Below, piece by piece: positions 9,656 through 20,832 of a DNA stretch of 64,000 nt; within the stretch, counting starts at the first letter, position 1, and each line of letters opens with the position of its first letter. The position numbers and the translations under genes are program-made. This DNA comes from Heliocidaris tuberculata (lineage: Eukaryota; Echinodermata; Echinoidea; Camarodonta; Echinometridae). The stretch spans positions 24,397,488-24,461,487 of the forward strand of contig CM046837.1 of the NCBI GenBank assembly GCA_025618425.1, written 5' to 3'. Below the pieces are notes generated by a model. The model did not search any database and had not been told where the DNA came from. It worked only from the letters and a program-made list of their open reading frames with translations.

Positions 9656-11376
9656 AGGAAACCTCACCCCAGGAAATAAAAGTAGTTATTCTGAAAGATT
9701 TATTCTATTCTTGCACGTCAATTTACAAGATTCCCCTTCAAAGTGCTCGAGAGAGGTATAAATTAAGATATTATGAACGTAATGTAAAGTTTCTCAGCAC
9801 GACATTGGCGTCTTCATTTTCTTGTAACTGACGTACTAAAGCCCCTTTCACAATTGGTCTGCGACAAGTTTGCGACCGCCTGCAACAGATTTTTCGGGGT
9901 GTTGCACGACCGATCGCTTGGTGTCTTGCGACCACTCGCAGTCGTTGCAGGCGGTCGCACGAACCTGAGGCTGTCGTGACTGGTCGCATCTGAACTTTGA
10001 ACATGCTCAAAATCCAGACACGACCAGATGCGATCGATTCACTCGCATTAGGTCGTACTACTAGTCGTGCGATTCTCGTATGAGTGTTGCACAACGTTGC
10101 ACGATTAGATGCGAGAGTTCGCACGACTCAATAGTCGCAGTGGGTGGGCTGGAGGTCGTGCAACACTCGCACGTGCGCTAGCGACCTATAGCGACCAGTC
10201 TTGCGAATGGGTGCGATTGTGCTAAGACCATGAGACTGTTGCACGACCGATCGCGGCACATCTTACAACGTTGTACTACCGTTGCACGACTGTATGAGAC
10301 TGTATGCGACTATTCCTCGGGGGTATATATAGGGGGACTATGGAGATGATCCTCTGCAACAGGGCCCTCCTCCAACAACTTTCTCTTCTTTGTAACTTTC
10401 TTCTTTGGCATCTTGACTATTAAGCAGGCCAACTTGAAACTGACTACCGGTCAATTGTCGAGGGGGGTTTTATACCCCACGCCACTCGCACGAATACTCT
10501 CACGACCACTTGCACCGGTCTCATTCAATCGCACGAGCGATCGCATGGTCTCACATTCACTCGCACGACCATGCAATCGATCGTGCGACTATTGTGATTG
10601 GCGTCAAGCCACTCGCAATCACTCGTGCAACACTCCCATGTGAACGCAAGACCACTCGCACGAGCATATGTGAGCAAATGCGACTTACTCGTGCAACGGT
10701 CTCTTCTAGTCGCTTTTGTTTTACGACCGCTGTTGCATTTGTGAATGCCTTTCTGCGACCTGATGAGATCGATGGCGATTGAAGCCTGTTGCAGCCTGTC
10801 GTGCGACCAAATGTGAAAGGGGCTTAATAGCGAAGTCGATTAGCAAGTTAACTTATTCAAATTTATGGATGCTTCCCAAGTGTCTGTGGTGCTGAAGTAT
10901 TTCATTCACCTGCTATTATCTTTTGTACTATAATTGTCAGACCGCAAATTGCAAAATATACGACGTGCCTCTTGCGGGGTGAAGGTTTTGCATAAATAGA
11001 ATTGATTTGTCAACCGTCAATCATTGTTTTTAAGGAATGGAGTTACATTTCCCCTCTTTAAATATCTTCAACCAAATTTTATTTTTGCCTTCTCGGCTTT
11101 GATTTTCCCTCATTGAAAAGTAAAGGTTTTGTTATTGAATTCAAATGTTTCTCTGACTAAAGCTTGGCCCATGATACATGTACAACTTCGCTTGATAGTC
11201 TCATTATTAAGAAAATGGCAGCGCCCATGTCATGCTAACAGATCTTACAGCATACCAAGAATATCTTCATTTATATATCTCTTGTGCATTTTCGTAAGGA
11301 ATATTGTAAATCAGTAGGCAGGAAATACATTCATCTTTCTTTACAACTACATTTATTTCTTGGGGTGAGGTTTACT
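9656..11376. mobile_element. TTAA-flanked DNA element (Kolobok- or piggyBac-like, non-autonomous)
   Basis: The left terminus AGGAAACCTCACCCCAGGAA matches the inverted right terminus ending TTCTTGGGGTGAGGTTTACT, and each side is bordered by TTAA (9652-9655 and 11377-11380). TTAA duplication with an AG start fits Kolobok better than piggyBac (inference). Without the nested 985-base element it would be about 740 bases. It has no transposase ORF. Confidence 0.65.
9840..10824. mobile_element. Non-autonomous PIF/Harbinger-type element nested in the TTAA element
   Basis: It starts AGCCCCTTTCACAATTGGTC and ends GACCAAATGTGAAAGGGGCT, with TAA at both borders (9837-9839 and 10825-10827), the 3-base TWA-type duplication of Harbinger elements. 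Nearly the whole body is filled with variants of GCGACC, CGACCGATCG and TCGCACGA in both directions; these are the sort of repeated sites a transposase or partner protein could bind. A TATATATAGGGGG motif near 10324 may be a relic of the promoter of the parental transposase gene. No transposase coding sequence was recognised. Confidence 0.8.
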
Positions 11377-11408
11377 TTAACCTGTACGTATTCTCAAATG
11401 GTTACCTG

Positions 11409-11645
11409 TCGTTTTTCCGAAGGTTCGTTTTTCCGAAGATTCGTTACTCCGACGGTTTTTAATTCCGAATGTTCATAATTCGGAAAATGTAAAAAAGGGT
11501 TCATAATTCCGAAAATGAAATAGGGTTCGTAATTCCGAAAATGATGAAGGGTTCATATTTCCAAAGGTTCGTCATTTCGAAAATTTATGTAGGGCTCTAT
11601 TGCTCTAACCCTATTTCATTTCCGATCCTTCGGAAAAACGAGTAC
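11409..11645. repeat. TTCCGAA-motif array with short inverted ends
   Basis: TCGTTTTTCCGAAGG at the left faces CCTTCGGAAAAACGA at the right. Between them are about eight units of the type GTTCATAATTCCGAAAAT. It is followed by a run of about 13 C's. Likely a small non-autonomous element; target duplication not found. Confidence 0.55.
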
Positions 11646-11649
11646 CCCC

Positions 11650-12260
11650 CCCCCCCCCCTCAAACAATAGCATTTGGTCATTTTTTGCTAAAATTAACGA
11701 AAATGAGCAAATCATCCTGAGCCCCAAAAATCCTTTTTTTTTTACTCAGCGCAAAGTTTTACCTACGATATGCTCAACAAACCTTCCCCTAAAACTTATC
11801 AAATTCAAGCCCAATCAAACCTTGAATCTCAATACTTCTGTATTTGTAATAGAAACTATTCAACTGGTCAGTTTGGCAAAATAGAAAAAGAACAAAAAGA
11901 CCAAAATCACCTCACCTTAGTTAATGGAGGGGGGGGGGGGGGGGGGGAGGGTATCAATATGACCACTTTTGTTAAAATCAACGCACATTTTTACATAGGA
12001 TAAGCCATAAATAATCTTTGGTGATAATAACGATAGGGAAAAAGTACTCCAGAACACAAGTGGCTAAAATGACCAAAATGTCGTGAGTAGGTAAATAAGA
12101 CTGACATTTTGTGAATTAGTGTAAAATTTTACCCAGGATAAGCTTTCCAAATCTTCCCTCCCAAAAAGATTAAGATAAAACCCAACAAATGTTGGATTTA
12201 GCTGCCAATATGTGCAAACTAAGCAATTTTAAAAAGAATGATGGTATTTATTTCTAATAT
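11650..12260. other. No gene; a long poly-G run
   Basis: AT-rich sequence with a G run of about 19 near 11929-11947 and poly-A/T tracts. ATTTTACC-AGGATAAGC-type wording recurs near 11757-11770 and 12125-12145, hinting at a weak duplication. No coding signal that I accept. Confidence 0.4.
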
Positions 12261-12371
12261 CTAAAAAAAAAAAAAAAAATTCAATGAACGCATGTCTGTG
12301 TGAGAGGGGGAATTCGAGGAGATGCAGAGAGGTGCACGACTGGTTGTGACCATGACAAACGAAGGACGTAC

Positions 12372-12552
12372 GAACCGCAGGAGTTGGCCAAGAGCCATCC
12401 TACACAGAGTATTGCCAACTCGGCTCAAGAGGGTAGCAATATAGAGCATGTTGCTTTGTTAGGCAATCATGCAACAAAGGACTATACGCCATGTTGTGCC
12501 CATCTGAAACGGAGTTGGCCAAACTCTGTGTATGGATGGCTCTAGTTGGCCC
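12372..12552. repeat. Imperfect hairpin, arms about 40 bases
   Basis: GAGTTGGCCAAGAGCCATCC followed by TACACAGAGT (12379-12408) is inverted at ACTCTGTGTATGGATGGCTC followed by TAGTTGGCC (12522-12550). The loop contains GCATGTTGCTTTGTTAGGCA. Could be a MITE core; ends not defined. Confidence 0.5.
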
Positions 12553-12864
12553 ACAGCTGATCGCCATCTGCAGACACTCCGTGCATTTTCAAAACAGTAC
12601 ATCTTCGTCAATTTTAGGCATTTTAAGAATTTGTGCACGATTTGTGCACGCATGCGCGCACGCGTGCGTTAAAGAAAATGTTCTATTAATGATACAGGAT
12701 TAATTAAAATGCTAAAACAGTAGAAGATTAGACATTTCTATGTGTATAAGGCACTTAAGGTTATTGACTTTTTTAAAAAATGGCCTGAAAATGTCCAAAA
12801 TTTATCCTAGATCATTTTGAGTATTTTCAGATTTTTGCGAGCGCGCAACTTTACCGACGCGCAC

Positions 12865-13090
12865 GTAGTCAAATATGGTTATGTTATGACTTTTGATTGG
12901 AGAGATATAGCGTATGTCGGAATTTTATAAAATGGCGCCTAGATGACGTCACGATGCATTGACTTGGTTGAAAGAATTTCTGTGCTGCCATTGTACCAAA
13001 TGTAAGTACTTTAATTTGAATAAGCCGTTTTGAAGATATTTTGCGTACAAAAAAGTGGGTTGAAATAAAAATAAATGAATAACAAATAAA
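12865..13090 (+). repeat. Dispersed repeat family A, copy 1
   Basis: It aligns with 61605-61842 over about 220 bases in the same orientation. Shared landmarks: AAATATGGTTATGTTATGAC, AGAGATATAGC, ACAAAATGGCGCCTAGATGA-type, GTCACGATG, CATTGTACCAAAT, ATACAAAAAAGTGGG and AAATAAAAATAAAT. The 3' ends run into AT-rich simple repeats, as in a retroposed tail. The family is not one that I can name. Confidence 0.8.
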
Positions 13091-13504
13091 GTATGAGGTG
13101 TTTAAAACCTAAATATAAAAATCATATTCCAATATAAGTACTTGTATATGTTTAGATATTGGCATTATTTTTTATGCTAATTATGCTGATGTAGGCATAA
13201 AGTCATAGTCAGAAGTTAACCGTAAAGCAAACTACATGTTTATAAATATGTCAATTTTGTTGAAGGAGACATATAGTTGTAGGTTATTCCACTCTTTAAA
13301 AAAAAAAAAAAAATTGAACACCTATGGTATTTTGGTGTTATTCATCTGGACACAGAAGCTTTGTAGTTTTGGCGTATTGCCCCTAGAGTCTGAAAAAGAC
13401 AATTATTGGACAAATTGTGATAGACCAATATTGGACGGAATGACGATTTACCGTTTGAATAGGTCGTTATATATTATAACTAATTCAATTTAACTGTTCG
13501 TATC

Positions 13505-14100
13505 ATGGATAAGATAAGATAAGATAAGATAAGATAAGATAAGATAAGATAAGATAATTTATTCAGTCTTCTTCTTCCAAAAAAAAAAAAAAAAAAAAAA
13601 GAAAGAAAACTTCCATCCAGGTGAAGATCATACATAAAAATACACAACTCATACAAGTAATACAAATACAATCATATCAGTGAAAGACATATAAATAAAC
13701 ATATTAAATAAATGATACATATATGTAATAATAATTGACCTTAAACATAAACATAGAAATAACATGGAAGAAGACTAAGAGGAAGAGATAAAAAAGGGAA
13801 AGATGGAGAAAGAATACAGTAAGAAGGAAAGGAGACTGGAGAAAGAAAGGAATAAGAAAAGAAAAAAATGAAAAAAGAAGGAAAGAAAACAAAGAGAAAG
13901 GAAGGAAGGAAAGAGAGAGAGAGAGAGAGGCATTGATTAAGAGAAGAAAGATAGAGAGAGTCAGGAGAGAAGAAGGATCAGATGAAGAAGACAAGAGAAG
14001 TCAAGAGAGAAGTTTGTCGGAGGGCAGTTGCACTGCTCTGTAGAAAGAGTACATGTACAAAAATAAATAAATAAATGCAGAAATGCAGGAATGCAAAAAT
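13505..14100 (-). repeat. (GATAA)n with adjoining purine-rich tract, probable LINE/SINE 3' end
   Basis: Eleven or so copies of GATAA (13511-13556) run into TTTATTCAGTCTTCTTCTTCC and a poly-A of about 20. On the minus strand this is AATAAA followed by (TTATC)n, a common 3' end of CR1/L2-like retrotransposons. The next 300 bases are A/G-rich (GAAAGAAAGGAATAAG-type). No RT fragment was recognised, so only a 3' end may be present. Confidence 0.5.
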
Positions 14101-15300
14101 AAAGCTATATCACCACACCAAATGCATATCTAAAGTCTGGTACATTCTCAAGCTCTCTGATTTTTTCACTGTCAATGTAGTATTAATTTAATAATATTTT
14201 GCATGAAGATGTTTTTTAATTCGATGGGTCCTGTGGGGGGGGGGGGGGGAAATGAAGCTATTGTCCTAACAAGAAAGTATGCAAAGTTTGGTGCTTTTGT
14301 AAACTCTGTCCCTAAAGCTAAAAAATATGGGCTTAACAGACCTGACTATTTGGGGGAAATACTACAAAAGTGGTTTGTTTCCAAAGGCGTAAGCAAAACC
14401 CAAGTTTTTCTGCAGAGATCAATTGCACCTACTGCTGTTAAATGTGACAAAGCAGGTTAATGGCTGATTAAATTTAGGTATTTTGAGGGTGGAATATATC
14501 AAGGAAAAGCTTAATCATGAAAGACATTTCCTCCTTTTCAAATCAACATTGATGTATCCGGCAAGCTTTTGTGTGCAAGAACAGAACGGTTCCTTTAGAC
14601 TCTAATTAATATTTGAACAGAAATGTAAATACTGCTAGTTTTGAGAATCAATTGCTTGGCAAGAAAACGATTTTTTGCTTCTTCGTGCTAGCAATTAAAA
14701 TCGACTGGAATAAACAATAGCTAAGCTTTTAATATTTTTTTCGCGACGCATTATTTATCTTGAAAATTTGTTGCAGCCACCTCTAAATCGGAAAGGGCGT
14801 CCAAAATGGCCGACCTTTTGACGAAAAATAGTTAATAGATAATATAATTTGAGGAAATTTCTGTTTACCTGAGTTGTGTGTAATATGAAAGAAAACTGAA
14901 ATATCTACATGCCGATACCAATTTTGTTAGAATTTAGACTGATTAACATCGAAATTTAAAGAAGAAAACAGGATATTTCTTTTTATTTTCATTTCATTAT
15001 TTTCCATGTACCAACATCATTCTTGCGGATTGATTTATTATTTCATAGAAATTTGCCGGAGTACAAGGACAACTATATTTTATGCAAAGGAGGGGTTCAT
15101 TTTTCTTTTCAAATGAAAGTTTTAGCATCCCTAAGTCATTTTATATTTTTCACTGAACAAAAAGGTTTTTTTTTTTTTAAATAGTGTTTTAAAGATGACA
15201 TTCAAATAAAATTTCAAATCACCATGGGTTTGGTGTCATTTAACGCATGATAAAATTATCGACAATATCGTAAGGATAATGTTAAAAGTGCAAAATGAAA
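14101..15300. other. No gene recognised
   Basis: AT-rich sequence with a G run at 14236-14249. The 85-residue plus ORF at 14203-14460 crosses that G run and has no recognisable domain, so I do not accept it. Confidence 0.45.
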
Positions 15301-15555
15301 AATTTAGAACCGAAAATGTGTGTATGTGTGCGTGTGTATGTGTGCCCTTACATAGATTCACTTCTTGTGGGATACAGAGAACAAAAAAAGAACAATGATG
15401 GCCTTTATTCCGTCATGCTTGTGCGGTACAAAATACACCTGGCATGCTTGGAGAAGTGCTTGTGGGGTACAAAATACATTAGGAGAAATGAATAGAGTTC
15501 CCAACAAGTCAATGTGTGCGAGGGTGTGTGCGTGTGTGTGTGTGTGGGGGGGGGG

Positions 15556-15894
15556 GATGCCGTGGTCTAGTGCAGGGGCGGATCCAGGATTTTGCAAAAG
15601 AGGGGGCACAGAGCCGGAAAAGTACACAATTAAGGGTGCAATTTTTGGTCATTGTGTACTTAAGGTATGCCAGTTGGGTTTCAAAAGAGGGGGCACGGGC
15701 TGGTTTTCACCCTATGTAGATCCACCACTGGTCTAGTGGTTTAAGGCGCTTGACTGGAGATGTGAGGATCGGGCGGTCGATCCCCGGCACGGCACTTATG
15801 CCCTTGAGCAAGGCATTTTATCTACATTGCTCTTTTATCGTACATCAAATAAATGAAGTGCTATAGGCATATTGATACCAGCGTGTGCATGTGT

Positions 15895-15932
<38 letters not shown>
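15556..15932 (+). repeat. tRNA-derived SINE, split by a hAT-type MITE
   Basis: The head reads GCCGTGGTCTAGTG, is interrupted, and resumes GTCTAGTGGTTTAAGGCGCT with GGGCGGTCGATCCCC downstream. These match the A and B boxes of a tRNA-type RNA polymerase III promoter. The body holds CCCTTGAGCAAGGCATTTTA, a phrase typical of SINE2 families of marine invertebrates, and the element ends in about 29 A's (15902-15930). It is non-coding and would depend on a LINE for movement. The inserted MITE separates the two halves of the A box. Confidence 0.8.
15573..15730. mobile_element. hAT-type MITE, family 1 (158 bp)
   Basis: Ends are CAGGGGCGGATCCAGGATTT and GTAGATCCACCACTG, flanked by exact 8-base copies GTCTAGTG (15565-15572 and 15731-15738). 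The 8-base duplication and CAG ends are those of hAT elements. The interior (AGCCGGAAAAGTACACAATTA) recurs inverted in the copy at 30403. Confidence 0.9.
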
Positions 15933-15934
<2 letters not shown>

Positions 15935-16443
15935 TGCTGGTATGTTTATTTGTTTTGGGGGTGCATAAATTTGGCCAATATCTGAATGTAATAACCATGC
16001 ATTAGTTCTATATAGGGACAAACTGAGTGATAATGTGTTAAAAAAAGAAAGAAAGAAAGAAAGAAAAAAAAAAACCCGGATACTGAGTGCAAATAGAGTA
16101 CTTCTTTTCTTTTTCAAACACGATAAAAACTACTTTCGAAAAATAAACTCAAGGGCAATTTCAAAGGCCTATTGTACTGCCCATAGAAATCAGGTTCGGA
16201 TTACGTAATACGCCATTGTAATGTTCGCACATTTTTAAAGGTGATAGACAGGGCTACTGAAATTGCCTTCAGTTGATTTTTCGAAAGTAGTTTTTATCGT
16301 GTTTTTAGTGCCAAGCCAGGAATGTGGGCATGGGCAGTTGCTTCCCTCCCTTCCCCATTGACCGCGTCGACTATTGTTTTGCCCACTTCCCTATCGGCGC
16401 CGTAATCTCTCCCATGGCCATGACAAATGCTTTAACATGAATG

Positions 16444-16479
<36 letters not shown>

Positions 16480-16800
16480 GTGAGAAAGAATAAAAAAAAG
16501 ACAACAAAACGCTTTCCTCTAGTTATATCATGTGTTGTAGTATCGCTTTGATATTTGCGAGGGGGTGCGGAACAAAATTTCCGACGAATATTAGTATCAT
16601 CTAGAACGGCGGCAAAGGGGAAATGGGGAGTTGGGCGCACAGGATTCTATAGATTTTTTCTTGTATAGATACTTGCTATCGTGGAATATGGGCACATTTT
16701 TGCTGGGGGGGGGGAGGGGGGGGGTCGGTGGTGACACCTCTTGCCCGACTATAAACTTTTCAGCGAGGGAAGCGACCAAGCAAGAATTAATTATCTTGAC
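15933..16800. other. No gene; microsatellites and a short palindromic pair
   Basis: Includes GAAA repeats near 16046, (GA)n at 16441-16468 followed by ten G's, and G-rich tracts at 16706-16724. TTTTTCGAAAGTAG with TTTTTATCGTGTTT occurs at 16276-16305 and inverted at 16118-16142, a hairpin with a loop of about 130 bases. No coding region accepted. Confidence 0.45.
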
Positions 16801-17700
16801 AATTCTAATTTGTCATTAAAAACATATTCAGGCACCTCGATTAACATCTAATGAGATATTTGGGCACCTCCCTAACCCGAATATGAGAACATTCGAGCAC
16901 CTGGAAGCCCTTAATATGAGGATAGTTGAGCACCTCGCTGCACAAATTAATATGAAGCTACTCGATCACCTTAGCCCGATGTTGTAATATGATGTTGCCG
17001 AAATGTCGGAATTGAAAAGATCCTTGGGGCTGTAACCCCCAGCCCCTTCCCCACCTGGAAATTCGGTAATACATGATCAGTTAAAATTAGGCGATGATTT
17101 GAAATATTAGAAACATAAACTGGTGGCTAAAAAGAGAAGAGAATAATTCAGCCATTTCCAATTGTTTTGTAGACATGGTATAACGGGATTAAGGAGCAAA
17201 GTATAGAAATCTCAAAGTGTACAGAGACCACTCTTCCAAGGGAGAACAATCAGGGTGTTATTAGTCCTACCTTCAGTCTCCCCTCCATTATTAAGTGGAA
17301 AGTTCAATCGATGCACAAGTCTTAATGATTATGACTATAATTCAATGATAAGCAAAACAATTGCTAATTATCATATAGTCCTTCTCTTTGGTTCAGGATA
17401 GGTTGACATGTCACGAGATTAAAAAGCGGTGATTGATTCTCGACTAAACGCAAATTATTATGAATAAAACGTCCCGTGCATTTTGCCAGTGAGTGAAACC
17501 GTAAGTTTACCACGCAGCCTTAATTGAAAATCGAATGACGTTTTGTTTGCTGCTGGAACAAAAACAACAACGAAAATAAATTAATATTAATACCAGGTTC
17601 AAGCCGCAATAAATTACCAATATTGGGACAAGGCCAATTTCATTATCGGGCACCTGCCTCCTCATATTCTGGAAATGAGGCTGTCAGGATGTAGTTTATA
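16801..17700. repeat. Degenerate GGCACCT / AATATGAG motif array
   Basis: About six loosely spaced units of the type GAGCACCT...TAATATGAG occur from 16820 to 17000, and an inverted-looking unit GGGCACCTGCCTCCTCATATT lies at 17649. This again resembles an element with subterminal motif arrays. Nothing else recognised. Confidence 0.35.
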
Positions 17701-17754
17701 CTTGTACATTATATATGTTTTTAGGAAAAAGCTTAACTTTCCATAATAATAGTT

Positions 17755-17815
<61 letters not shown>

Positions 17816-17913
17816 TAATAATAATGATGATGATAATTATAATAATAATAATAATAATAATGATAACAATGATGATGATGATGATAATAATAATAATGAT
17901 AATAATAATAATG

Positions 17914-17950
<37 letters not shown>

Positions 17951-17996
17951 TAATAATTATTATCATTATTATTATTATTATTATTGTTATTATGAT
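17755..17996. repeat. (AAT)n microsatellite, about 240 bases
   Basis: An AAT/GAT trinucleotide array, changing to its complement (ATT)n in the last 50 bases, so the end can fold back. All frames are open through it (poly-Asn, poly-Ile, poly-Tyr); those ORFs are composition artefacts. The following TTTATATAGCGCAATTTCTG is a phrase often seen at 3' ends of retroelements next to such arrays. Confidence 0.95.
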
Positions 17997-18239
17997 ATAG
18001 ATTTATATAGCGCAATTTCTGATCCAAATGTCACTCAAAGGACTACAATATTAGTTTTTAAGAAAATAGAACTTCCTGTAAATAGGCTACATGTACATTC
18101 AAAGCTTAGAAAAATCAAATTATGTACAAAAGTGTTAATATTTAATAGCTCTGTGTGATCAGAAAGTCACTTTGAGTTTGATCTAGAAAGCTTTGAATGT
18201 GTCTCATGCTACAGTGTAGCTTGTTCCAAAGAACGGCTA

Positions 18240-18850
18240 CCCTGTAGTTATCGGTGCGATATGTCCATATATATATATATATATCTTTCGCTTTGCTCGC
18301 TCGCAAAATCTAGAACCTGGCCATGGAAAGCCGAAATTCGGACAAACGACGTCCGCCGCTTTTCTGCATTACATCATTAAGCGTCACGAGACCACGCCAG
18401 TCAACCAAGCTCTCCCTGCCAACGCAACCACCACACACACCACGACCACCCCGCCAGCCGCCATACACCATATATCATATACCATGCACGATCTGTGACA
18501 TCGAGGAGAGGAAAACAACGCCCACTCATACTGCCTGGCGAAAATCATCCAATCGCCGATGGAAATCGCCATCAAACCAACAACAACAACAACTACATAG
18601 CCTAGTCACTCCTGATGACGGAGAGTCAAGCAGTACGGAACGTCGAGCCTTCTCACCTCATCGCCTTCTCTACTCTTCGCAATCCTTCTTTTTTACAGTC
18701 CTTCTCAGGACTTCACCCAATTTCAAGAAAGATTACTCTACTCTCTCGCTCCATCTTTCTCGCCTTTCCACTTCTCCCCCCTTCTTTCTGTTTCTCCTCC
18801 TCTAAACCCAACAGTCTTTTTTCAGGACTAACCACATGGTGAACCGTAAA
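18240..18850 (+). mobile_element. Penelope-like element remnant with hammerhead-like motif
   Basis: CTGATGACGGAGAGTCAAGC followed by AGTACGGAACGTCGAG (18613-18648) has the layout of the hammerhead-ribozyme core seen in Penelope-like elements: CTGATGA, a short stem-loop, then a GAAAC-like segment. Stem II pairing is poor here, so activity is doubtful. It is preceded by a CGCTTTGCTCGCTCGC phrase and CA-rich sequence and followed by a pyrimidine-rich tail with TTCTCAGGACT repeated (18703 and 18821). The 160-residue ORF across it (18323-18805) is low in complexity and is not accepted as a gene. Confidence 0.4.
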
Positions 18851-19534
18851 CCCTTTCATGTTACATTTATTCATGTTTATGCTCATGGATAAACCAGAAA
18901 TATTGCTCAGGTTAAGATATGAATCTATGGATTTCAGAATCGAGGGTACAACTTTTTTCCAAAGGAATAGTTTCCTTCTCAGGAATATTTTCCTTCTCAC
19001 ATTTGATTTCACTTTATTGAAATGAAAAAAAGATGTACTGCGTTGTTAAATGGTCAGAAACTGGGATTTTGTGAGGATTTTTCGAATCATACAATTTTAA
19101 GAAAGATAACGTCATGACTAAGACTATAAACAGATAAATGCCGTTTCCAAATTTTAAAATGGGTCTATAGTTACTTTTCAGATACTTTTAGAATGCTTAC
19201 ATGTATTTTGGTCAATTTTGTGATTTTGAAATTGTTTCTTAAATATAATTAACTGGCATAGGGATAGGAATTCCCACGTTTTGTAAAGAAATGATATTGG
19301 AGAAGACTTTCGTGAAAAATAATGCAGAAAAAATGTATTGTCATATTTTATTTTATACGCACCCAACGATCGTCATGAAAATTTGTCTTCTGCTCTAATG
19401 ATTGTTTCCAACAGTGCTAAACTTACATCAAATCGGTTATCAGTGACAAAAATCGATCAATGACATCATTCATAATAGTATTTACTTTGAACTTGAAATG
19501 GTTGGCACATGGAGTGACAGTCAAAATCAAAATT

Positions 19535-19565
<31 letters not shown>

Positions 19566-19735
19566 TCAGTAGAAGAGTGATGTGCAACAGGAGCAACACT
19601 GATTGTACAACGAACAATTCTCGTCTTGACCAGTGCACGATGTGCCCATTTTCCTAATGGTTTGAAAAAAAAATATATATATATTCAACACAATTTTCAT
19701 TGCGTAGTGTTTGTTAATGAGAACCGGCCTTATAT
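18851..19735. other. No gene recognised
   Basis: AT-rich sequence with a poly-A of about 25 at 19541-19565 and (AT)n at 19672-19682. GGAATAGTTTCCTTCTCAGGAA near 18962 is a small local palindrome. No coding or RNA feature supported. Confidence 0.45.
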
Positions 19736-20050
19736 AGAATCGGGTTTATTTCAGTAGACCGACAGCCCAAGACATCGACATTTATAAAAGGTTCACTAGA
19801 CCGACAGCCCACAAAACCGATAGCCCACGAGACCCATACAAAGAAATATGCCTACATTAGTGGGAAAATTTCGGTCTCGTACGCCGTCCGTCTATAGAGT
19901 GATCCCTTAAAAACAAAAACAAAACAAAACAAAACAAAACAAAACAAAACAAAACTAACAACAACAAAAAAAAAAAACTGTCAGAAGGCCTGGGAGATCT
20001 AATGGGCTGTCGGTCTTTTGAAATTTTGGTCTCTTGAGCTATGGCTTTCA
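19736..20050. repeat. GACAGCCC-motif foldback with (AAAAC)n
   Basis: TAGACCGACAGCCCA occurs at 19756 and 19798, with ACCGATAGCCCACGAGACC at 19818. The inverted form GGGCTGTCGGTCTTTTG is at 20003. Between the arms is an (AAAAC)n run (19918-19955). Probably a small foldback element; borders unclear. Confidence 0.45.
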
Positions 20051-20234
20051 GCATCAACTTTTGCGTTCTTTGACCTCATACTATTGTAGCCGAACCGCCC
20101 TTCTTCCCTAGACCTGAGGTTCGTTGGACTGAAATATACAGTCAGTTGATGTAGATTTTTCTTCAAAGAACTCTGTATTGTTCAAGATGACCACGTTGTG
20201 TTTACTGTCTAAATTATTTTTCCTGGGTTACCAA

Positions 20235-20415
20235 AACACGCGATGACCATGCCTCTCTCAGATTACCGCACTACCGCATGACCATGCCTAATTTTCTCTC
20301 AGCACCGCACGACCATGTCAACTCCTTTGTCTTTCTCTCAGAACCGCACGACCATGTCAACTTGCTTTCTCAGTTCAAGAGGACCGCACGACCATGTCAG
20401 TTTCTCCTTTCTACT
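20235..20415 (+). repeat. ACCGCACGACCATG minisatellite, left block
   Basis: Four units of about 38-40 bases each begin with ACCGCACGACCATGTCA or a one-base variant and end with TTTCTCTCAG-type sequence. The array is cut by the Harbinger element that starts at 20419 and continues on the other side at 26453, where a related unit occurs. This shows the array was the target of the insertion. Confidence 0.8.
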
Positions 20416-20832
20416 TTATGGTGGGTTCCCACTGCCGATCAAACCAACCCGACCAAGCCCGATCAAGCCCGATCACCCATTTTCCCCCGACCAATCCCGA
20501 CCACATGCCTAAACAAGAGCTCTTCCCGACCGCTATTCGACCATTAACGACCCACATTCGACCATTGACGACTCTTGCACGACGTATAGTCGACCACAAC
20601 TTCGATCTCTTCTCGATCATTCCGATCTACATACGATCCCAACGCGATCCCTACTAGACCAACTGGACGTCCACACGATCGCTACACAATCTCGACCCGA
20701 GCAGATCGACCTGTTCGAACAGGGATCCAAGATGAGTCGTGAATTGACTGTGGTTGCACAAAACATTATCGTCAGCTGATGGTACAGTACTCATTTTTGA
20801 TCAGCGTTCAGTTCATCTCAGACAATCAAGAG

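Noticed and set aside
17715..18158. Poly-Asn protein of 147 residues
   Set aside because: Produced by the AAT microsatellite; alternative frames give poly-Ile and poly-Tyr equally well.
18323..18805. 160-codon plus ORF with QQQQQ and SSSTERR
   Set aside because: Covers a low-complexity, hammerhead-like and pyrimidine-rich retroelement remnant; two frames are open to similar extent.
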